Positions 1-9,780 of a stretch of 21,365 nt of DNA are shown piece by piece (the first letter of the stretch is position 1; every line of letters starts with the position of its first letter). The stretch lies in contig JAJQFX010000105.1 of assembly GCA_021200895.1 (NCBI GenBank), positions 1-21,365 on the forward strand, read 5' to 3'. Source of the stretch: Clostridiales bacterium (lineage in GTDB: Bacteria; Bacillota; Clostridia; Oscillospirales; Oscillospiraceae). Below the pieces are notes generated by a model that had not been told where the DNA came from, did no database searches, and saw nothing but the letters and a program-made list of their open reading frames with translations. A program made the position numbers and the translations under genes.

Positions 1-8
1 CACATATG

Positions 9-986
9 TCAGCTACGCAATACCCCCCCCCCGAATATATGTTTTAGCTTATTTTTTACCTTTTTTCGCAGGCTGTCATTCCCATATTTTTTCATGATAA
101 ATTCTATCCCTTTCGCCTGATAATCCAACCAAAACTGTTCTCTCATTTGAGATTTTTCAGTCGGTCTCTCAAGGTTAATCTGCCAGCACTCCTCTGTGTT
201 ACTGGATATATACTCGATCTTACCCTTTATATCTTCGAATAATTCCAACCCACGCTCTGTGTGAATCAAAAATAGTGATGTCCCCTGTGGATCATAAAAA
301 TCCGGAATTGTCTTTTCAATATGCCAGAAGTCACCAATCGTAATATCCGTTTTCCGCTCCGTCGTAGCATAGGGGCATTCGTGGCAGGACGGACGCAAGG
401 CGCATTTGTTATAGAAGATTTTGACGTACTCTCTCAGAGAAATTTCCTCGCCGTTTATTTGAGCCACAGCAGTCGGGTGGTTCCATCCATTCCTTTTATC
501 CTTGAATGTCAGGTACTTAATTTCCCCATTATGCTTATTTTCGAGAGCATACACATATTCTCTCCACAGCTTCGGACTTGGACTACCATGGCAGATTAAA
601 TCTACAATGATGACTCGGTTTCGAATGCGCATTGTCTCTGCAAATTTTCTAAATCCATCTGCCTGACAACCCATCCCAACAAACAACAGCTTTTTCTCAG
701 GGTTGTCATTCAGCCATTGCAATGCTGTTCTGTAAATATTACCAGAAACGCTCTGCATATATTTCGAACCGCTAGCCTGATCACGCGCCTTTTTATCGGT
801 AATCAAGCAAAATTCCGTCTGGTTCGAATCATAATTGTAGATAGCACATACAACCGCATTGCCGCTTTCTAAAAAGGCATCAGAAATAGCTGTGAACGCA
901 CCACCGGAGGAACTTCTCTCTAAGAGTTCTCTGTCTTTCACTCTCGCGGCATATACGGTTGTCGGTATTAAAGTATCTTCTTTCAT
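9..986 (-). CDS. F420 hydrogenase/dehydrogenase beta-subunit-like protein lacking the ferredoxin domain
   Basis: A 325-residue protein of the FrhB/FdhB-like family (coenzyme F420 hydrogenase/dehydrogenase beta subunit, N- and C-terminal domains). Visible marks are SSSGGAF near residue 26, a GMGCQADGF segment that replaces the SGTPCQIEGL of its two paralogues in this window, and a cysteine cluster CALRPSCHEC. Unlike those paralogues it has no N-terminal 2x[4Fe-4S] ferredoxin domain. The start ATG follows an AGGAAAGG ribosome site. Such proteins recur beside polysaccharide pyruvyl transferases in polysaccharide loci and are presumed to be flavin or Fe-S redox enzymes; the exact reaction is not known to me. 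The last codons are a G10 tract encoding Gly-Gly-Gly, followed by Val-Leu-Arg-Ser and stop. With one G fewer the frame stays open to the window edge. Family call is confident, function is not. Confidence 0.8.
   Translation of the reverse strand: MKEDTLIPTTVYAARVKDRELLERSSSGGAFTAISDAFLESGNAVVCAIYNYDSNQTEFCLITDKKARDQASGSKYMQSVSGNIYRTALQWLNDNPEKKLLFVGMGCQADGFRKFAETMRIRNRVIIVDLICHGSPSPKLWREYVYALENKHNGEIKYLTFKDKRNGWNHPTAVAQINGEEISLREYVKIFYNKCALRPSCHECPYATTERKTDITIGDFWHIEKTIPDFYDPQGTSLFLIHTERGLELFEDIKGKIEYISSNTEECWQINLERPTEKSQMREQFWLDYQAKGIEFIMKKYGNDSLRKKVKNKLKHIFGGGVLRS
23..32 (-). repeat. Poly-G tract G10 at the 3' end of the F420-beta-like gene
   Basis: Ten C on the plus strand, ten G on the coding strand, flanked as ATTC-G10-TATT. 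The same flanks occur at 11019-11027 and 13362-13371. With 10 G the protein ends Gly-Gly-Gly-Val-Leu-Arg-Ser. With 11 it ends three residues after the glycines. With 9 or 12 it remains open past the left edge (Tyr-Cys-Val-Ala-Asp-Ile-Cys and on). Long G runs of this kind are classical slipped-strand hypermutable sites. Confidence 0.85.
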
Positions 987-1065
987 AATCCACAGCCTTT
1001 CCTATTTCACAGCTTCTCATATTCGATTACATCCGATTTGAAGCTGCTGTATCAAATTCGCGTCT

Positions 1066-1393
1066 CTATTTTCTAGCTGCCCCTAAAGCAGATTTCTTTC
1101 TTAACTCGAATACACACACAACAAACACAGTCGTCACAATATACCACAATCGGTACCCCATACTGATATATACTGTAAGTGCCAATCTTTTTCGTAATAG
1201 CACTCAATATTGTTATGAATATAGGTTGTATTATATAAATCCATGTAGAAATGGTCCTCCCTATGCGTTTCGAAATATCAATCGTCCTGCCTACCTCTTT
1301 CACAGCTATCACGAACACAGTAATCGCAAGGAACATAGAACTTATGTTATAATCTCTGGCAGGATTCAAATTAGCTGATTATCGACATCTTAT
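1066..1393 (-). pseudogene. Remnant of a membrane acyltransferase (acyltransferase-3 type), C-terminal part only
   Basis: About 100 residues of hydrophobic sequence resembling the C-terminal membrane helices of acyltransferase-3 (OafA-like) sugar O-acetyltransferases, including the stretch ISTWIYIIQPIFI. The family is usually about 330-380 residues, so most of the protein is missing. An AGAGGAAAA ribosome site and an ATG at 1393 start only five codons before a stop; the family-like frame begins just after, in another phase. A second phase change near 1150 separates the current end from a better tail (…IVTTVFVVCVFELRKK…) that stops at 1066. It probably once acylated the polysaccharide made by this locus. 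Assignment rests on membrane-helix resemblance only, so moderate confidence. Confidence 0.45.
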
Positions 1394-1424
1394 TTTCCTC
1401 TGCTAAGCCCTATTGAGGGATTTT

Positions 1425-2845
1425 TTACGATTTATTAATTGCCTTTTTTAGAATCTTCAACCCCTTAAGAAACACCGTTTTAAAAAGACCGCGATTCAAT
1501 AGGCAAAACGCAACAACACCTACTACAAAATTAATGCAATTCAGATAAAAGTTCTTCTGAAAGCAGAGAACACATTCAATTATCATAATTCCAAAAACAA
1601 GTAGTAAATGCATATATGGATATCGGATTTTAACAATTTTTCTGACATCTATCATTCTAAAAATCAGGAGGAACAAATAACTAACAAATGTCGATCCGGA
1701 TGCTGCATACAGTCCTATATAATTAATCAATGCAATGTCAACTATAAGGTTGCATACCGCAGCCACAATCGTAGTAATTCCAACACTCTTTGTTCGTTTA
1801 TACGCAACATAAATTCCTCCCAAATATGCACACATACTATAGAAGAACATAGCCATAAAAAGAACTGGCATCTGATAATAGGCTTGATCATAATCGCCTC
1901 TAATAAGAATTGCAAACAGGATAGGGGTCGCAGCAATCAAAAGCCCCAAACTGCCAGCCATGAGATCATACATAACTTTAAACATAGAAGTGTAGTATGC
2001 GTCAACATCATCATCTTTAGCAGCAATAGATGCATTTTCCTGCCACGCCATTGTAAAGGCGTTTTGAGCCAGTGTCAAAATTGATGGAATCTTATTTGCA
2101 ACGGAGTATATAGCATTTGCTGATACTCCCATAAAGAATGTAACCACAAGGCGATCCGAGACCCTCATAACCCACATAGACATACTATTCGGTACCATCG
2201 GCCATGAATATCTCAAGAGTTCCTTAATCTTGCTCCAGCTTATAAGCCGAACATCTATATATAGGTATAATTTACTTTTTATAAATAAATAGATGAATGA
2301 AAGCGTAGAAGCCACACACAAAGCAATAACGCTTCCTAACAAACCAATTCTAAGATACCAAACAAAAATGACGGCAAATATCATTTTTCCGAGGGCACTA
2401 ATAATTGCGCTTATCGAACAATTCAAGTTTTTCGATAGGCCTCTGCTGATTTGGCGTGCGGCATTCACAAGAATATCAGCTAAATAGTATACGCAAATTA
2501 GCAGCCTCACAGTCACGGTCTGTCCAGGCAAACAGAAGTACAGAATTATAAGTGCAGCAAAAGAGGTTGGCAGAATAAACGCGTATATATTTGTGGTAAT
2601 TGATTTAACTTCTCTCTCGTCATTTTTTTATCAATCAAAAAACGAAAAGCAGCTGTCTGAATTTGTAGAGTAACGGCTGGTAATAAAAGCGAAACCATAA
2701 CCGTTATCAAATCATATGTTCCGTATTCTTCTGTCGTTAAATATCCCGTTAATATTGGCAACGTTATAAAGGAAGCCAGTTTAGGGAGAAAAGTTCCTAT
2801 TGATAAAATAAGTGTGTTTCTAGCTAATTTTCCTTCACGGCTCAT
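1425..2845 (-). pseudogene. wzx: Wzx-type polysaccharide flippase (MATE/PST superfamily), frameshifted
   Basis: Multi-pass membrane protein of the polysaccharide transport (PST/Wzx) family, expected to flip undecaprenyl-linked repeat units across the cytoplasmic membrane. The N-terminus (SREGKLARNTLILSIGTFLP, then ILTGYLTTEEYGTYDL) is typical. The start ATG at 2845 has a GGAAGG site 9 bases upstream. The frame breaks at a run of seven T (plus strand 2623-2629; A7 in coding sense). Adding one A joins …FLIDKK to NDEREVKSITTNIYAFILPT… and restores one protein of about 473 residues, normal for Wzx. As read, translation stops at 2546, and a later in-phase ORF covers the remaining helices. Could be a sequencing undercall, a real mutation or a slippery site. 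It lies between a pyruvyl transferase-family gene and the acyltransferase remnant. Confidence 0.8.
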
Positions 2846-2879
2846 AGACAAACGCCTTCCTTACTAAATGTATGTTATC

Positions 2880-3962
2880 TTACATCTCACCAATAATATT
2901 TTTTAAATAGTTCAAAGAATCGTCTCTAATAAAATCTAACTTTTGGTTCACAGAAATCCAATCAATAGACTCTGTGTTCAGGGAATTTATATCCTTGGTT
3001 TTTATTATTCGCGATTCAATTCCACAAGTTTCTAGCAAATCGGCACTTCTGCTATTTTTACTTTTTATTGTATCTACTTCAACATAGAAATTTTTCTTAA
3101 AGATAATAGAAAAAGCCGTTCCATGAAAAGAATTTGTAAATACATATTCTGCACCGGAGAACAAACCAACAAATTGCTCAGGAGTAACGTATCTGATATG
3201 TTTTAAATCCTTATTTGCCCTATGTTCATTATTTAAATAAATAATCTCGATACCAGTAATTTTCGAAAACTGCCTTACAATATTCAGTAGGTTAACTGGC
3301 GTCTGTACTGTATATACCAAAATATACGGTTTTCCAAAATCATATGGTGTAAGGAATTTATACCAATCTTCTGGAGCAAGCAATAGCGTTGGGTCTAAAT
3401 CCACACGAGCTTCAAGTCCAAGTTCCTGCTCTACAAGTTTCTTGGCGCTCTTTTCTCTTACAGAGACTGTATTGAAACGTGACAAATACTCGAAATATAT
3501 ATCCTTTGTGTTCTCAGGAAACTCTGTAAAGCCAAAACTACAGGCGTAAGAATACCTTTGGTTATCATCAGCAAAATTCAACAAATATACTGGGTCTAAT
3601 CCCGCAAATTCTTTGCTCCATACCTGATCTGAACCAACAATAAAAATATCATAATTTGAAGCAAATTCCTTTGATGGTACTTCATATACTGGAGAACTCA
3701 AATCAAATTTTCTTTCCCTAAACATAGAAAAAGTCCTATATTTATGAAGCTTTTGATTAATTCTTATGATTGCTGTTGCAAATTGATTTTTCCTCAAAAT
3801 ATATCTAGGGTTATGTGAATACTCAACCTCAGGACATCGATAATCAATTATATGAACTGTCTCTACATTTCTCTTCAAAATTGTTTGAAGAGCATATGCC
3901 TGTAATGTAGCTCCATAATTCGATGCTCTATGAAAAGTCAAAATACCAATTTTCTTAATCAT
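2880..3962 (-). CDS. Polysaccharide pyruvyl transferase family protein
   Basis: A 360-residue member of the polysaccharide pyruvyl transferase family (PS_pyruv_trans; CsaB/WcaK-like), which typically moves a pyruvyl ketal from phosphoenolpyruvate onto a sugar of a cell-surface polymer. Visible family marks are GILTFHRASNYGATLQAYAL at the N-terminus, DIFIVGSDQVWS, VDLDPTLLLAPEDW, and FTNSFHGTAFSIIF near the C-terminus with the conserved Ser-Phe-His. Length is normal. The start ATG overlaps the stop of the upstream wzy gene (ATGA), so the two are translationally coupled. A second, divergent family member lies at 11006-12199. The substrate sugar cannot be predicted. No frameshift or tract is seen in this copy. 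Confidence 0.88.
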   Translation of the reverse strand: MIKKIGILTFHRASNYGATLQAYALQTILKRNVETVHIIDYRCPEVEYSHNPRYILRKNQFATAIIRINQKLHKYRTFSMFRERKFDLSSPVYEVPSKEFASNYDIFIVGSDQVWSKEFAGLDPVYLLNFADDNQRYSYACSFGFTEFPENTKDIYFEYLSRFNTVSVREKSAKKLVEQELGLEARVDLDPTLLLAPEDWYKFLTPYDFGKPYILVYTVQTPVNLLNIVRQFSKITGIEIIYLNNEHRANKDLKHIRYVTPEQFVGLFSGAEYVFTNSFHGTAFSIIFKKNFYVEVDTIKSKNSRSADLLETCGIESRIIKTKDINSLNTESIDWISVNQKLDFIRDDSLNYLKNIIGEM

Positions 3963-5190
3963 TGTGTAACCTCTTTTGTACTCTCTTTACAAGAGGACGA
4001 TTTAAAAGTATATAATGCGCCTATTCCAATAGATAAATACAAAAAGAAAAATTTATTTTGGAGATAGCTATCTTGAAATATCAATTGACTAGTAACAGCT
4101 ATTGCAAATAGAATAATTTTCAAATAATCCTCACCCTGTCGGTTGAATTTTATGGCTCGGAACGGCATATAAACTAACATCACGCAAAAGAAAGAACCCA
4201 ATATATAACCATAATGACCAATAACCTCCACAAAAATATCATGCGGATAACCCTGTAACTGCATATGAGCAAAATGAGAAAGCATATAGCTTCGTTCTCC
4301 TGCGACACCCAACCCAAATAACATTCGATTCAAAGAACTATTAAGCAATTCAAAGACATACGACCACTGTTCAAAGCGGTGCGAGTCATCAGAAATAGTG
4401 CCAGAAATTATTCGAGTAAGGATTCTTGGCCGCACGCCAAAGTTCATACAAATATTGTAAAGGAGTTGCAATAAAGGTGTCCAAAAAGCAATTACAACAA
4501 GCACAACTGCTATTCCTGTAAATAACATCTTATAATCTTTTTTCATTATGCAAATAATTAGCCATAACAATGCCAAAGCAACTAGCGAACTTCGCCTGCC
4601 ATATGTGGCAATCAATAGAACACAAATACAGGCAGGAATTAAAAATATTTTTCTCTCTTGAATATACCAATCAATTATAAAAATGGCTCCAAAAAGAATC
4701 AGTCCGGATGAAAAAGTCCTATATGTATTAGTATCCCCAACATTATAAACAAAAAAGCAGCTACATAAACAATCGCTCCTATAATGGCAAAGATATTCAT
4801 ATAGTTCCATAACGCTTTATAATTTCTGGATGTTCTAAATAAGATATAGATGGGAATCCCTTCAAAAAATGTGTTTACCCATATAGATTGTCTGAAAATC
4901 TCATATGATGTTCTACTATCTAACATGGACAAAGCATACGCCAACATAAAAAAGAATAAAACCATCAATATATCTAAAGAAAGTCTTTTGATAATTGATG
5001 GAAGCTCAAGTATTACCAATACAATAACGCTTCCTAAGAATATCAGTCTAAGCTGTGAAATGTTAGCTCCCCACATTCCCTCAAGAATCCAGTTAATCCC
5101 TGATATAAGACTTTCATAGAACAGAAAAATAGCGAGTGCAAGTTCTATACAATTGTTCTTATTAATTCGAATTACAAATCCTTTTGACAT
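3959..5190 (-). pseudogene. wzy: Wzy-type polysaccharide polymerase / O-antigen ligase-like membrane protein, frameshifted
   Basis: Highly hydrophobic protein with around ten predicted membrane segments and a larger extracytoplasmic loop containing RIISGTISDDSHRFEQW followed by LFGLGVAGE. The R-rich loop and the G-x-G motif are typical of O-antigen polymerase/ligase (Wzy_C-like) proteins, which join flipped repeat units outside the membrane. As read it is two overlapping ORFs (5190-4699 and 4810-3959). Adding one T to a coding-strand T6 run (plus strand A6 at 4751-4756) joins …VYVAAF to FVYNVGDTNTYRTFSSGL…, giving a normal-length protein of about 410 residues. The start ATG at 5190 is the only in-frame option after an upstream stop; its GAGGTG site is rather distant. 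The symbol is functional, not by sequence identity. Confidence 0.75.
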
Positions 5191-5221
5191 AATAGTTCAC
5201 TAACACCTCAACATCCATCAT

Positions 5222-6243
5222 CTATTTTTCGAAAGAAGACTTGTTCGGTAAAATCTCGTTAAAAGCTTGTTTAATTTTTGTTGAAATCTCTTCGAACTGT
5301 TCATATGAATATTCCTCTGAAGACTCATTTAAACAAACCATCTTATACTTCTGTGTTTTTATGGCAGTACAAACATTTTCGCAATCCACATGCAATGTAA
5401 ATCTGTGTCCCAGATCATTCGGCTTAATAGGCTCGAAATTACCAGAAGCTAAATCCCAATAGCGGAACAAATATTGACTTACATCATCTGAAGATCTAAA
5501 TTTTCTACATGAGGTTTCATATAGCAAATTATATTCATTGGCCCAAACTTCATTCATGGTCGACTTTAACATTGGTACAGGTAAGTGTTCATTGTAAAAG
5601 CCGACAAACTCCAAATGTTGAGCATTAAAAAGGGACATAACAGAATTTTTTATTCCACAATTCCAAGGAGCAAACCATTTAATTTTGTTCTCTGAAATGC
5701 TTTTCTTTGCATTAAAGTGTCTGTTAATTGCAGTAACCATATTCACATATATATGAGACATTATTTCACTGTTTCCTTCATGCAATGGTAAGATAGCATG
5801 TAATACAGCTGGGTGGACAGGCAAATTATTCCTGAAAAACAGTTCTGGTTGTACTGAATTAATCAAAAACATATCATCATTGAAATAAATAAATTTATCA
5901 GACAAATTATCTATCCTATGTAAATTTAGCTCTATCGGATGCGAACTGAAGGTAGGCAAAAATTCTGTTGGCATGTAGTCAGTATGTCGAATAAAATTCA
6001 ATTTTGGGTTTTCTAAATTTAACCATTCCGGAATCTGACCACATGTAACAAAATGTATCTTATTTACCCATGGAGCAAACTTTTCAACCCCTCTGAACCA
6101 ATATCTCAAGTTATCCCAATCCCTGTATCTTTCTTCTCCTACATCCATTTTATTATTCCGTGCCGGAAGATAAGCATTTTTTCTTTGACCCATTCGGGAT
6201 CGCTTCCGTCTACCCATATCATAACAAAGTCTATCTTTTCCAT
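5222..6243 (-). pseudogene. Stealth-family capsular polysaccharide phosphotransferase, frameshifted near the N-terminus
   Basis: Stealth proteins transfer hexose-1-phosphate to build phosphodiester-linked polysaccharides. Conserved region 2 is clear (RYRDWDNLRYWFRGVEKFAP, then KFIYFNDDMFL), as is the region-3 motif HLPVPMLKST. The expected region-1 start, MEKIDFVMIWVDGSDPEW, is present from the ATG at 6243 (AGGTGA site upstream) but runs into a stop. Adding one A in the A6 run (plus strand T6, 6177-6182) joins it in frame to NAYLPARNNKMDVGEERYRD. As read, the only long frame begins at a GTG (6256) and gives an arginine-rich nonsense N-terminus in place of region 1, so the protein would probably be inactive. 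Corrected length is about 340 residues, normal for the family. Lies directly downstream of a second Stealth gene. Confidence 0.83.
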
Positions 6244-6256
6244 TTGGCAAATTCAC

Positions 6257-7270
6257 CTATCTTTCAAATCGTGATTTATTTGGCAAGGTAAAATTCAGTG
6301 CTTCATTGATAACGCTCTTGCAGTATTGAAAATCTTCTTGAGAAATGTCAGAATCATTTATGCAAACCATCGAATGAGTATGATTGATAATGTCGTGTGC
6401 CGCTGCATCCATTGTTTCACGAGGATGTCCACCGCCAGCAAAATATGCTTTTGAAAATGAAGCTTTCCTCGGAATGAAATTTCCTTCTGCTAACTGCCAT
6501 TCTTTCATTACCCACTGATTTACATCAGTCATTTCACGAAACCGATGCATACATGTTTCATTTAATATTTGATATTCTTTCTCCCACACTTTTTCATATG
6601 TGCTTTTTAGATACGAATTTGCTGCATGTCCAAGATAAAACCCCGGATATCTAGGTGATCCAAGTAATGCCAAAGTTCTAAGCAAAGTAAATCCATATTT
6701 AGGAGACATCCATTTATGTATGTTTTTTTTCACAGACGTTTTAAAATCAAAATGCTCATTTATTACTCCTACATCTCTAATGGAAATAAGCTGAATCGGT
6801 CTTGAAAGTGCATAACAATGTACGCTTAATGCCGCTGTATCACAAGGAATATCCTTCGCAAAAAAGTCATCAGGTTCAACAGTTTTAGCAAGAAACATAT
6901 CATCATTAAAATATACAAACTTTTCCGATAGTCCTTTGATTCGATGAAAATTTAACTCGATTGTGTGTGAACTGTACGTCGGAAGATATTCTTCCGGTAT
7001 ATAATCTGTGTGCTTTACAATATGAAGTCGCGGATCTGATGTATTTAACCAATCAGGAAGGTGCCCCCATGTGACAAAATGTATTTTTCTTACCCATGGC
7101 GCATATTTCTCTACCGCACGAAACCAATATTGTAAGTTTTCCCAATCTCGGAATCGCGCTTCACTATTTCCTTCATATGGTTTACCTTCATATTTTTCTT
7201 TTTCTTTGCGCCACTCTAAATCATTTCCATCAACCCAGGCAATCACAAAATCAATATCACCATTTTTCAC
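6257..7270 (-). CDS. Stealth-family capsular polysaccharide phosphotransferase
   Basis: Intact Stealth protein of about 337 residues: region 1 DIDFVIAWVDGNDLEWRKEK, region 2 RFRDWENLQYWFRAVEKYAP through FVYFNDDMFLAKTV, region 4 MVCINDSDIS near the end. Family role: transfer of sugar-1-phosphate to a sugar acceptor, giving phosphodiester linkages in surface polymers. I chose a GTG start at 7270, with AGGAG 8 bases upstream, rather than a TTG at 7291; it lies one base past the stop of the preceding F420-beta-like gene, so translation is probably coupled. Oddity: the usual region-3 H-x-P-x-P motif reads HAANS here (HAANSYLKST), whereas its neighbour keeps HLPVP. It contains an A8 run (6723-6730) that is in frame, which argues that not all long A runs are miscounted. 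Confidence 0.85.
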   Translation of the reverse strand: MKNGDIDFVIAWVDGNDLEWRKEKEKYEGKPYEGNSEARFRDWENLQYWFRAVEKYAPWVRKIHFVTWGHLPDWLNTSDPRLHIVKHTDYIPEEYLPTYSSHTIELNFHRIKGLSEKFVYFNDDMFLAKTVEPDDFFAKDIPCDTAALSVHCYALSRPIQLISIRDVGVINEHFDFKTSVKKNIHKWMSPKYGFTLLRTLALLGSPRYPGFYLGHAANSYLKSTYEKVWEKEYQILNETCMHRFREMTDVNQWVMKEWQLAEGNFIPRKASFSKAYFAGGGHPRETMDAAAHDIINHTHSMVCINDSDISQEDFQYCKSVINEALNFTLPNKSRFER

Positions 7271-7271
7271 A

Positions 7272-8497
7272 TCAACATCTCCTCTGCTCAATCACATACT
7301 GTGTTATCGCGGTCGCCTTTTTTGCCACCTTTTTTGCAATGTTATAGATACCTGCCTTATAGCAAATAATTCGAGTTGTGCGCTCGATTCTAACCTTCGC
7401 TGTCTCCGGAAACCATTTCTTAAACAATTCATTCGCGTCCATAGTGTTAACATCTTTAAAAAACTGCGGTCTTTTCTCGTTATAGTTCACCGAGTAGAAT
7501 ATTTCTCTTACTTGCTCCGTCAATTTTTCCGGACTAACGACAACAAATTCAAGGCCCGATTTTAACTTTTCAAAGACCCCTCTTCCTTTTTCGCTGTGTA
7601 CAAGCATCCGTGTGGTTCCCTTGTCATCATCCAACCTCTTATCAAATTTGTCTACTTCATAACAATCCCACAGTGTAAAATCGCTTACTCTGTACCTCTT
7701 TTTGAAACGGCAATCATAACAGGATGGACGATCACATATGTTTGTAAAGAAAGCCCGGAGCATGGGGTCGGTGTCAATCCCGTATGTATAGATTTCCTTG
7801 CCTTCTTTGTTTTTGATGGTCATAGTTGAGTACTTATAACCGTAATGCTTATCCCGGAACATAATATTTGAAATATCTGATCCAAAGCGCTTTTGCTGCC
7901 TTTCAAGGTATTTCTCCCAAACAAGCGGCGAGGGAACAGCATGGCATACAACATCGACAGTAATCAGGTTTTCATAATCCCTTCTCAGATACCTCTTAAG
8001 GCCTTCGATCTGACACGGTGTTCCGCTGTAACAGACCATTCTTCCTTCTTTCAGGAATTTCTCTGTCTGTGAGAATGTTTCCTCTGTGTCGCTCTGCACA
8101 TACTTGCTGTTTCTGAACCTCCAAAGCTCGTTTTTTCCTCCACATACATATGATGTACTCGAAACTTATCATCGTATGCTGCTCCAAAAACTACACCGTC
8201 TTGATTGATTACATACTCTGCTATCGCGGTGAATGCTCCGCCGGATGTGCTCTCCCTACGCACTGTCTCGTCCTTGTTCTGGACAAGGTACGCTGCCTGT
8301 TCAAGCGATGTATCCGGCTGGCAATTTGTAACCGGGCAGACTTTCTCGCATAAACCACAGTTGACGCAGACATCCTTATCAATTTCAGGATATAGAAATC
8401 CTTCATTATCGGCTTTCATGGTTATGCAGTGCCTTGGACACACATTCATGCATCCACCACAGCCGCAGCACTTCTTCTTTTCTTTTATATCGATCAT
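7272..8497 (-). pseudogene. F420 hydrogenase/dehydrogenase beta-subunit-like Fe-S protein, frameshifted
   Basis: Two cluster motifs of a 2x[4Fe-4S] ferredoxin domain (CCGCGGCMNVCPRHC and CVNCGLCEKVCP) are followed by the FrhB/FdhB-like N domain (STSGGAF, SGTPCQIEGL) and C domain (DRPSCYDCRF, SDFTLWDCYEV). I prefer the start ATG at 8497 (GGCGG upstream; the next line of sequence is the Fd domain) over the ATG at 8518, which lacks a ribosome site. The frame breaks at an A6 run (plus strand T6, 8131-8136). Adding one A turns …YVEEKTSFGG into …YVEEKNELWRFRNSKYVQS and restores a full protein of about 409 residues, matching the upstream paralogue. The exact reaction is unknown; the family accompanies pyruvyl transferase genes in polysaccharide loci. 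The break may be error or real switching. Confidence 0.82.
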
Positions 8498-8553
8498 GTG
8501 AATCCGCCTTTCCGCCATTGACAGAACGGGATTCTATGACCATCTATTCAAAC

Positions 8554-9756
8554 TCAATATTTATGCGCAACTCGTACAAAAAGCTTTTTCATTACACTGT
8601 AAATACCAAGCTTATAGCAAATTAACCTGATAGCGTGTTCCGCTTTCACCCGGAATGTGCCCGGGAAATACTTTTCAAACAATGCTGTGCCATCCAACCG
8701 ATTGGCGTCCTCAAAGAAAGATTCGCGTCTCTCGTTTGCAACCGGAGACTCCTTCATCTCCTCTGCAGTTGACACGATAGCATCCGGATTGACTGCAACA
8801 TTATTTAGTTCAGAACACACCTCATTAAAGACAGTTTCTCCCTTTTTAGTGTGTACAAGAACCCTTGTTGCACCTTTATCGTTATCCAATTCTTTAGAAA
8901 ACTTTCCAACCTGAAAACAGTCCCAGATAGTAAAGTCACTTATCCGATATCTACCACGGAACTGACAATTATGGCATGATGGACGGTCACATATATTTGA
9001 AAAGAAAGCTCGAAGCCACGGATCAGATTCAACGCCTTGATGATAGTTTCCCTGATTTCTGTCAGTGATGACATTCATCGTTGAATACTTATATCCGTAA
9101 TGCTTGTCGCGGAAGCGCACATTTTCCACCTTGGCAGACATCTTCTGTTCCTGGTACTCTACATACTTTCGAAATACCAGTGGTGACGGAACAGCCCTAC
9201 AGACCACGTCAACCAATATAAGGTTGTCGTAATCTTTTCCAAGGTAATTTCTCAGTCCTTCTATCTGACAAGGCGTTCCGCTAAAGCAAACGTATCTTCC
9301 TTGTTTCAAGAAGGATTTAACCAGTCTGTGTGTACCCCCCCCCACGCAACTTTGGACATATTTGCTGTTGCGGAAACGGGATAACTCAGATTCATTTTCT
9401 ATGTAAACATGATGGGCGATTAAGTCATCCGTCAGCTCAACACCAAAGACAACTCCGCCTCTGTTTAACGTATATTTTGCAATTGCTGTGAAAGCTCCTC
9501 CCGCAGTACTTTCCCGTAAGACAGTCGGATTCTTGTGCTGGACAATGTATCCCTTCTGTTCATAAGGTTCTCTGTTCTTGTGGTTAAGAATAGGACATAC
9601 CCTTTCGCAGGCTCCACAATCTATACATTTATCTTTGTCCACAGACGGATAAAGGAATCCCTCTGTGTCCTCTTTCATTTCTATGCAATCTTTCGGACAT
9701 GCCCCGGCGCAAGCAGTACAACCGCAGCACATCTGCTTCTCTGTAATATTTATCAT
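8554..9756 (-). CDS. F420 hydrogenase/dehydrogenase beta-subunit-like Fe-S protein with internal poly-G tract
   Basis: A 400-residue paralogue of the 7272-8497 protein. Domains in order: ferredoxin domain (CCGCTACAGACPKDC, CIDCGACERVCP) at about residues 10-55, FrhB/FdhB-like N domain (STAGGAF, SGTPCQIEGL), C domain with DRPSCHNCQF and SDFTIWDCFQV. Start ATG at 9756 has AGGAGG 9 bases upstream; an earlier ATG at 9777 lacks one. Residues 138-140 are Gly-Gly-Gly encoded by a G9 run, at a point where the paralogue is one residue shorter, so the run looks like an expansion within a coding sequence. With 9 G the frame is open (ON); 8 or 10 G would end the protein within about 12 codons, leaving only the ferredoxin domain and part of the next. 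Presumed cytoplasmic redox enzyme; substrate unknown. Confidence 0.85.
   Translation of the reverse strand: MINITEKQMCCGCTACAGACPKDCIEMKEDTEGFLYPSVDKDKCIDCGACERVCPILNHKNREPYEQKGYIVQHKNPTVLRESTAGGAFTAIAKYTLNRGGVVFGVELTDDLIAHHVYIENESELSRFRNSKYVQSCVGGGTHRLVKSFLKQGRYVCFSGTPCQIEGLRNYLGKDYDNLILVDVVCRAVPSPLVFRKYVEYQEQKMSAKVENVRFRDKHYGYKYSTMNVITDRNQGNYHQGVESDPWLRAFFSNICDRPSCHNCQFRGRYRISDFTIWDCFQVGKFSKELDNDKGATRVLVHTKKGETVFNEVCSELNNVAVNPDAIVSTAEEMKESPVANERRESFFEDANRLDGTALFEKYFPGTFRVKAEHAIRLICYKLGIYSVMKKLFVRVAHKY
9335..9343 (-). repeat. Internal poly-G tract G9 in an F420-beta-like gene
   Basis: Nine C on the plus strand (G9 in coding sense), flanked GCGT-G9-TACAC, unlike the ATTC/TATT flanks of the three 3'-end tracts. 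It lies 138 codons into the gene. With 9 G the full protein is read. With 10 G a stop follows within six codons of the tract, and with 8 G within eight. This is the arrangement of a simple ON/OFF contingency switch. Confidence 0.85.
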
Positions 9757-9780
9757 TCTGCTACGCCTCCTATTCATTAA

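Noticed and set aside
1608..2084. Plus-strand reading frame of 158 codons opposite wzx
   Set aside because: Low-complexity antisense of membrane-helix codons; wzx explains the sequence.
8131..8136. A6 run as a programmed ribosomal frameshift site
   Set aside because: No stem-loop or Shine-Dalgarno-like stimulator was evident, and the same one-base lack appears in four other genes, so error or mutation is more likely.
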